Below, piece after piece: positions 35,577-39,954 of a DNA stretch of 39,954 bases. The translations under genes were made by a program, and so were the position numbers. Numbering within the stretch: position 1 is the stretch's first letter; each line of letters begins with the position of its first letter. This stretch comes from Acidobacteriota bacterium (GTDB lineage Bacteria; Acidobacteriota; UBA4820; DSQY01). Location: NCBI GenBank assembly GCA_040752915.1, contig JBFMHB010000021.1, positions 4,157-44,110 of the forward strand, read 5' to 3'. The notes under the pieces are model-generated. The model did not search any database. It was not told the origin of the DNA and was given only the letters and a program-made list of their open reading frames with translations.

Positions 35577-36680
35577 ATGCCCATTGAAATCCAAGTGTGG
35601 CGCATTGAAGAAGGAGAAAGGCTAGCAAAGCTGCAAGGCGGCACCCTCGAGCTGGAGAGCAAGCTGGAGGACTGGCTGGCGAAAGACATCTCCCTGGCCT
35701 CTCCCGACTGGATGGTCATCGGAAGGCAGGTTCCCACGGCCTACGGCCACCGGATCGATCTGCTCGCGGTGGATTCGAACGGGGATACGGTGGTGCTGGA
35801 ACTCAAGAAGGAGATGACTCCCCGAGACGCCGTGGCCCAAGTCCTGGATTACGGAGCCTGGGTAAGCCGGCTGTCCGAGGAGGATTTGGACCATATCTAC
35901 CGTGACTATACCCAAAAGGTCAGAAGCGAGGGATCAGAAGAGTCCTTGGGGAAGGCATTCTGCCAGCACTTCAAGGTAGAGAACCCTCCCGAGACGTGGA
36001 ACGCCAACCATCACCTGGTGATCGTCGCTCCTGAATTGGATCCCCCGACGGAGCGCATCGTCACCTACCTGTCCGAGGTTCACGGTGTGACCATTAATGC
36101 GGTTTTCTTCCGTGTCTTGAAGGACAACGAAAGCCAGTTCCTTACAAGAGCTTGGTTCATAGAGCCGGATGAAATGGAGGAGGCCGGCGGGGAGCGGAAA
36201 TTGAAAGGCCCATGGAATGGTGAAGTGTATGTCAACTTTGGCCACGACGACGTTCAGAATTGGGAAGATGCCCGCCGATATGGGTTCGTCTCCGCCTATG
36301 GCGGCAAGCGCTACCGGAAGGCCATGGAGCGTCTGGAGCCGGGCCAGCGCATCTGGGTCAAGGTGCCCGGAAAAGGGTTCGTGGGCGTCGGTGAGGTCGT
36401 CGCCCGTGCCGTTCCGGTGGAGGAGTTCCATGTGACCTTGGATGGAGAGGAACAACGGCTCCTGGATCTGGAGCTAAAGGGGGAGCGGACAACGGAACCC
36501 ATTCCTGATCCCGACGAGGCGCTATATCTCGCTGGGGTCAGATGGATTCGCACCTTTGAGCTCGGTAAGGCCGTTGCGGAAGAGGGAATGTTCGGGAACC
36601 AGAACGTTGTCTCCTTTCCGAAAGATCCCAGGTGGAACCGGACGGTGGAGCGGCTCAAACAGATCTTTGGTGTGAAATAA
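35577..36680 (+). CDS. NucS-like (DUF91) nuclease-fold protein with EVE-like C-terminal domain
   Basis: The N-terminal domain is a NucS/DUF91-type PD-(D/E)XK nuclease fold. Glu27/Glu31 lie in LESKLEDWL, Asp61 in GHRIDLLAVD, and Glu75-x-Lys77 in VVLELKKEMTPRDAVAQVLD, so the catalytic set looks intact. The C-terminal half (about 205-290) reads WEDARRYGFVSAYGGKRYRK, LEPGQRIWVKVPGKGFVGVG and EVVARAVPVEEF. This matches the EVE/PUA-like fold, known to bind modified bases. A nuclease joined to a modified-base reader suggests type IV-like restriction of modified phage DNA, or self-DNA checking. ATG 35577 has GGAGGAAG; the open frame starts at 35523 without such a site. It follows the large helicase by 92 bases. 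Confidence 0.82.
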   Translation: MPIEIQVWRIEEGERLAKLQGGTLELESKLEDWLAKDISLASPDWMVIGRQVPTAYGHRIDLLAVDSNGDTVVLELKKEMTPRDAVAQVLDYGAWVSRLSEEDLDHIYRDYTQKVRSEGSEESLGKAFCQHFKVENPPETWNANHHLVIVAPELDPPTERIVTYLSEVHGVTINAVFFRVLKDNESQFLTRAWFIEPDEMEEAGGERKLKGPWNGEVYVNFGHDDVQNWEDARRYGFVSAYGGKRYRKAMERLEPGQRIWVKVPGKGFVGVGEVVARAVPVEEFHVTLDGEEQRLLDLELKGERTTEPIPDPDEALYLAGVRWIRTFELGKAVAEEGMFGNQNVVSFPKDPRWNRTVERLKQIFGVK

Positions 36681-36724
36681 GCCTGCCCCCTGAACCCTTT
36701 CCCGCGTGATTCGGAGAGGGGTGA

Positions 36725-38443
36725 ATGATGCGAATCCCAGACGGTTCCCGATCGACCCCCGCCGCCGTCATCGCCCCCGGCAAGCCCGCGGTGGTCACAA
36801 CCTTCCAGCTGGAGGCGGCCATACCCCTGAACGGGCGGGCGGCTCGGGAGGTGTGGACCGAGGCCATCCGGACGATGCTGGCGTGGGTCCAGGGAAAAAT
36901 CCCGAAGACGGAGGAGGGGAGGATTCCCGCGGAGGCGCTGGAGGGGGCCCCCTTTCGCCTGGAGTTCCCGGGGCAGTGGGTCGAAGCGGCGGTGGTGGGG
37001 GAGCGGTGGGCCCTGGGGCTGGAGCAGCCCGACGCGCCGGGACCTTACAGAAAGCTGGAGGCGGTGCCGGGCCGCACCTGGAGGACCGACCTGGCCCTGG
37101 TCCAGGGAGAAAAGGGGCTTCGCTTTGCGGTCCGGGTACGCAGCGCCTCGCTTCCCTATGCGACCAAGGCCATTCAGTTGACGCGGCCGCGGGTGGTGCT
37201 CGATCTCGCCTCCACCTCGGGGCTCGAAGACCTCCGGCCGCTGGACGGAAAGCCCTGGCGGATCGATACGGACGAGGACCTCGAAGCGCTCCACCTCCTC
37301 TTGCTGGACCCCGGACGGCGGCTTCCCGTGACGATGCTGACCGAAAAGCCGCTCGAGTACAGGGTGCCCGTTTCTCGCCCGTTCGTGCTCGACCACGACG
37401 CCCTGGCGTCGAGCCTGCAGGGGCTCTCGCACGTGGTCCTGATGCCGCGGGAGCCGGGCTTTCGCTGGACGGAGCAGATGGGTCGGCGATGGACGGCCTT
37501 CGACGGGGCGGTCCGGACCTACCGTCCCGGCATGAACCCGGAGGAGGACCCTCCCCACCTGCACCCCCGGGTTCTCCTGGAGAACATCCTCTTCTGGAGG
37601 CACCCCGATCCGAAGGGGGAGATGCTGGAAGGGGAGAGGGCCTTCGCGGCCTTCCTGAAGGACCGGGCCCTCGCCTTCCTGGCCGAACGGCCTCTCGATT
37701 TCTCGGGCATCTGGTTCCTGCCGGAGGTGCGTTCGGCCGCGGCCGCCGACACGCGGAAACAGGCCGAGGAGACGGGCGACTGGGCCCGCCTGATCGAGGA
37801 GGAGAACGCCGCGCTGCGGAAGGAGGTGGAGGAAGCGAGGAAGGAGGCCCAGCAGTTCTGCGACCTCGCTTCCGCCGCCGAACGTCAGATGGCCGCCGTG
37901 GTGGAAGAGAACAAGCGCCTGAGGGCCGCCCTCGACGCCGCCCGGGCCGCTCTCATGGCCAAGACGGGCGAAGATCCCGACGACGCGGCGGAGCGCCCGC
38001 AGCGCTACGAGGACATTCCGACCTGGGTCACGAAGGTCCTGGCCGGCCGCCTGATCCTCCATCCCCGGGCGGAGAACGCCCTCAAGAAGGCCCAATACGA
38101 GGATGTCGGTCTCGTCGTCGAGGCGCTTCTCCTGCTGGCACGGGAATACCGGGATGCCCGGATCGGGGGAGGCTCATTGAAGGACTTCGAGGCGAAAGCG
38201 GCCGCCTTGCACCTGCGGTTCTCGGGTTCCATCGAGAAAAGCCGGGCGGGCCAGGAGGGGGAGGAGTACTTCGTGGCCTACCCCTTTGGAAGCTCCCACC
38301 GGCGCTTCCTGGAGTGTCACCTGAGGAAGGGATCCAGCACAGACCCCCGCCGTTGCCTGGCCATCTATTTCTTCTGGGACGATGACACCCGCCAGGTCGT
38401 GGTGGGCTGGCTACCCTCCCACCTCGACAACCGGATGACGTAG
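36725..38443 (+). CDS. Large coiled-coil protein with possible RelE-like C-terminus, function unknown
   Basis: The 572-residue product is unrecognised over its first 340 residues. Those look like a mixed beta-rich domain (LEAAIPLNGRAAREVWTEAI, LPVTMLTEKPLEYRVPVSRP). A strong coiled coil spans about 345-410 (WARLIEEENAALRKEVEEAR). The C-terminal 130 residues contain HLRKGSSTDPRRCLAIYFFW and VVVGWLPSHLDNRMT, a strand pattern like the RelE/HigB toxin fold found at the end of some defence proteins. ATG 36725 and 36728 are both possible; GGAGAGGGGTGA is upstream. GC is again high. Nothing shows its target. It is 44 bases after the nuclease gene and probably in its operon. Confidence 0.6.
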   Translation: MMRIPDGSRSTPAAVIAPGKPAVVTTFQLEAAIPLNGRAAREVWTEAIRTMLAWVQGKIPKTEEGRIPAEALEGAPFRLEFPGQWVEAAVVGERWALGLEQPDAPGPYRKLEAVPGRTWRTDLALVQGEKGLRFAVRVRSASLPYATKAIQLTRPRVVLDLASTSGLEDLRPLDGKPWRIDTDEDLEALHLLLLDPGRRLPVTMLTEKPLEYRVPVSRPFVLDHDALASSLQGLSHVVLMPREPGFRWTEQMGRRWTAFDGAVRTYRPGMNPEEDPPHLHPRVLLENILFWRHPDPKGEMLEGERAFAAFLKDRALAFLAERPLDFSGIWFLPEVRSAAAADTRKQAEETGDWARLIEEENAALRKEVEEARKEAQQFCDLASAAERQMAAVVEENKRLRAALDAARAALMAKTGEDPDDAAERPQRYEDIPTWVTKVLAGRLILHPRAENALKKAQYEDVGLVVEALLLLAREYRDARIGGGSLKDFEAKAAALHLRFSGSIEKSRAGQEGEEYFVAYPFGSSHRRFLECHLRKGSSTDPRRCLAIYFFWDDDTRQVVVGWLPSHLDNRMT

Positions 38444-38606
38444 AATCGGGCGCTGTAAGAAAGTTCGTGCAGGACAGCGGTAGGACCCATGGATCGGTCG
38501 CACTACCATCGAGGATGGCTCCCGGATTCTTCAAGCCTTTCCGGCGGAGGTCATGGAGACTCTGGAGGTCTGATGTAGGACCGAATGGTAGCCGACTGGA
38601 GGCCGC
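38444..38606. other. Short spacer, no gene seen
   Basis: These 163 bases separate the coiled-coil gene from the small nuclease-fold gene. A purine-rich ribosome-binding site, GACTGGAGG (38595-38603), belongs to the next gene. I see no hairpin strong enough to call a terminator and no tRNA or attachment repeat matching the left edge of the island. Confidence 0.35.
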
Positions 38607-39011
38607 ATGGCTAAGAGCGAGCAGGAGACAACGGCCCTCAAGGTGGCGATGGACCATTGGCGCGAGGTAGTAGGTTGTTCCTGCAAGCCCGCTTCAGGGC
38701 CGAAGGGCAAGGGGTACGACCTGGGGTGCGACCATCGCCACGTGGAACTCAAGGGCACGAAGAAGTCGAGGCCGGGCTTCCGGATCCTGACCTCAGGCGA
38801 ATTCGACGCGGCGCGGAAGGACCCGCTCTTCGAATTGTGGATCGTCTCCGACATCCACGAGGGGAAGGGATCGCTCCACATCGTCGGGCGGGAAGACGTC
38901 CTTTCGTCGGCGATTCCCGTGCTGCACTGGCGCCTCCCGCTTGGAACCAGGAGGCTCAGCGGTTACCGGCGCGCCCGAATCACGAATAGGAGCAGGGGGA
39001 GGCAGGCCTGA
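38607..39011 (+). CDS. Small DUF3883-like PD-(D/E)XK-fold protein
   Basis: The 134-residue protein has the short nuclease-like core GKGYDLGCDHRHVELKGTKK, with Asp38 and Glu47-x-Lys49 in PD-(D/E)XK spacing. FRILTSGEFDAARKDPLFEL and a strand LWIVSDIH follow. This is the layout of the DUF3883 domain found at the ends of helicases and defence proteins; here it stands alone. GGAGG precedes ATG 38607. The catalytic triad appears intact, but an own nuclease activity is unproven. A role as partner of a helicase in the island is plausible. The last 20 residues are basic and may be a DNA-binding tail. Confidence 0.7.
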   Translation: MAKSEQETTALKVAMDHWREVVGCSCKPASGPKGKGYDLGCDHRHVELKGTKKSRPGFRILTSGEFDAARKDPLFELWIVSDIHEGKGSLHIVGREDVLSSAIPVLHWRLPLGTRRLSGYRRARITNRSRGRQA

Positions 39012-39141
39012 AAAGATCACATGAGGGGAGATGGTTCCTGCGACGCCGGCGCTTTCCTGGGGCGGCTTGAGGGGCGACTGCGGTTCTCTGACACGAGGAG
39101 AAAGGTGTAGCCTGAGATCTTCTGGGAAGGGGGGATGGGCC

Positions 39142-39753
39142 ATGGGCGGGTTCCGGTTCTGTGGTGCGGTGTTGGCGGTGGTGCTGTGCGTGGCGCATTT
39201 CGGGCAGGAGGCGGGGGCCGGGCCAGGTGTGCCGCCCCCGGAGCGCTTCGACGGGATCTTCGCCAACCACGGCGGCGCTCTGCCGTCCTTGCAGGCGAAG
39301 TTCTGCTCGTTCCGGGTGGAGGAGTGGTCGAGCGAGGAAGAGATCCTCAACCTTGCGAAGGCTCTTGCTCGGGGGGGCCTGTCCGGCGCGAGAGACTTCC
39401 TCTGGAGTTTGAAGCCCAAGGCGACCTTCTATCTGGGCAATTCCCCGTCGGTGTACTTTCAGGTGGTCTTTTCGGCGCCCCTCCAGGACGGCTCGCGCGG
39501 GATCTGGGCCATCACGGGCGACCAGCTCGGGTTTCTTTCCACGGGCGACGCCCGCGCGAAGCGGTACCCGTTCGGCGCGATCCAGATCCGGTTGAACCAG
39601 GACGGGAAGGGGGAAGGGGACATGATCGGGGCCGCGGCCCTGGAGATCAATCCCGCCGGTTCGCTGGAGATCAAGAGCTACGGCACGCCGCCCTTCCGGC
39701 TCCTGGATCTGGTGGCAAAGCCGTACAAACCCAAGCGGGCAGCCGCTCGATAA
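39142..39753 (+). CDS. Secreted protein of unknown function, 203 residues
   Basis: A signal peptide (about residues 1-26, FRFCGAVLAVVLCVAHFGQEA, cleaved near AGA) marks export. The mature part has RFDGIFANHGGALPSLQAKF, VYFQVVFSAPLQDGSRGIWA, ITGDQLGFLSTGDARAKRYP and a basic end. I do not recognise a family. GGAAGGGGGG lies before ATG 39142; the frame is open further upstream without a site. High GC and codon use like the core genes suggest this is resident chromosome beyond the defence island. Confidence 0.7.
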   Translation: MGGFRFCGAVLAVVLCVAHFGQEAGAGPGVPPPERFDGIFANHGGALPSLQAKFCSFRVEEWSSEEEILNLAKALARGGLSGARDFLWSLKPKATFYLGNSPSVYFQVVFSAPLQDGSRGIWAITGDQLGFLSTGDARAKRYPFGAIQIRLNQDGKGEGDMIGAAALEINPAGSLEIKSYGTPPFRLLDLVAKPYKPKRAAAR

Positions 39754-39791
39754 GAAGGACCGGTCGCCGGGCCAATGAAATAGGTCGAACG

Positions 39792-39815
39792 AAATAGGTG
39801 GCTGTCCCTAGTTTT
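39792..39815 (-). repeat. REP-like hairpin, inverted relative to the 5.7 kb copies
   Basis: AAATAGG-TGGCTGTC-CCTAGTTT is the reverse complement of the 5663/5693/5859 hairpins with one arm mismatch. A partial arm GAAATAGGTCGAAC directly precedes it (39778-39791), again suggesting paired copies with one decayed. It lies between the secreted protein and the patatin gene. Confidence 0.65.
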
Positions 39816-39906
39816 CCGTTCATGCCGTTGCGGATTTCTCTACCGCGGGCGCTCCGGTACAATACCCCCAGTTGACTTGAACTCGTGCTTCCGAGGGGAG
39901 GGGCGG

Positions 39907-39954
39907 ATGGTTCCTCTGGCTCTGGCGCTGTCGGGGGGCGGCTCTCGCGCGGCG
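39907..39954 (+). CDS. Patatin-like phospholipase, N-terminal codons only (3' truncated by window)
   Basis: Sixteen codons are visible: MVPLALALSGGGSRAA. The LALSGGGxR start is the oxyanion-hole motif that opens patatin/RssA-type serine lipases. The catalytic GxSxG and Asp-Gly lie beyond the window. GAGGGGAGGGGCGG directly precedes ATG 39907. TACAAT at 39858-39863 could be a minus-ten box, but I see no well-spaced minus-35. The call rests on one motif, so moderate confidence is fitting. Confidence 0.65.
   Translation, partial: MVPLALALSGGGSRAA

Noticed and set aside
39828-39863. Sigma-70 promoter TTGCGG / TACAAT before the patatin gene
   Set aside because: The spacing between the two boxes is 24 bases, too long for a standard promoter; only the minus-ten-like box is left as a possibility.

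Overview
This is a GC-rich bacterial chromosome segment. Hand-counted 60-base lines give about 70% GC in the housekeeping part and 42-65% in parts of the accessory region. The Tol-Pal-associated lipoprotein (CpoB/YbgF type) and an OmpA-domain protein point to a Gram-negative envelope. The hrcA-grpE-dnaK-dnaJ order, a stand-alone cobalamin mutase large subunit and abundant dispersed intergenic repeats would fit Acidobacteriota or a deltaproteobacterial relative. That placement is inference; no rRNA or other decisive marker is present.

Region 1 (3-5650) is core: the end of hrcA, then grpE, dnaK and dnaJ in a tight overlapping heat-shock operon, then a cpoB/ybgF-type lipoprotein and an AmgK-like sugar kinase. 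Region 2 (5651-10111) holds a methylmalonyl-CoA-mutase-type large subunit and an oppositely oriented discoidin-like/OmpA envelope protein. Composite intergenic repeats, including REP-like hairpins and an inverted repeat pair, surround them. A small protein of unknown function follows (10112-10672).

Region 3 (about 10.7-39.0 kb) is a roughly 28-kb defence island with every gene on the + strand, many overlapping by ATGA. Its first module pairs two actin-fold ATPases (an Hsp70 with a C-terminal TPR region, and a smaller Hsp70-like protein) around a compact UvrD-like helicase and a RapA-like SNF2 ATPase. Its second module starts like class 1 DISARM: a DrmD-like SNF2 helicase overlapping a DrmMI/PglX-like adenine methylase. 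A DUF3644 protein, a ParA-like ATPase, a coiled-coil protein, an OLD/ABC-type AAA ATPase and a small partner follow. Next comes a 1691-residue DruE/MrfA-type helicase with a DUF1998 zinc domain and a C-terminal nuclease-like domain. It appears to replace separate DrmA, DrmB and DrmC. A NucS-like nuclease fused to an EVE-like domain, a coiled-coil protein with a possible RelE-like C-terminus, and a small DUF3883-like nuclease-fold protein complete the island.

Region 4 (39.1-39.95 kb) returns to chromosome-like content: a secreted protein of unknown function, a REP-like hairpin inverted relative to those at 5.7 kb, and the first codons of a patatin-like phospholipase.

The best candidates for an undescribed system are the Hsp70-TPR/UvrD/RapA/Hsp70-like quartet and the composite DISARM/Druantia-like module with its embedded ParA-AAA cassette. 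No integrase, transposase, tRNA, rRNA or CRISPR array was found.
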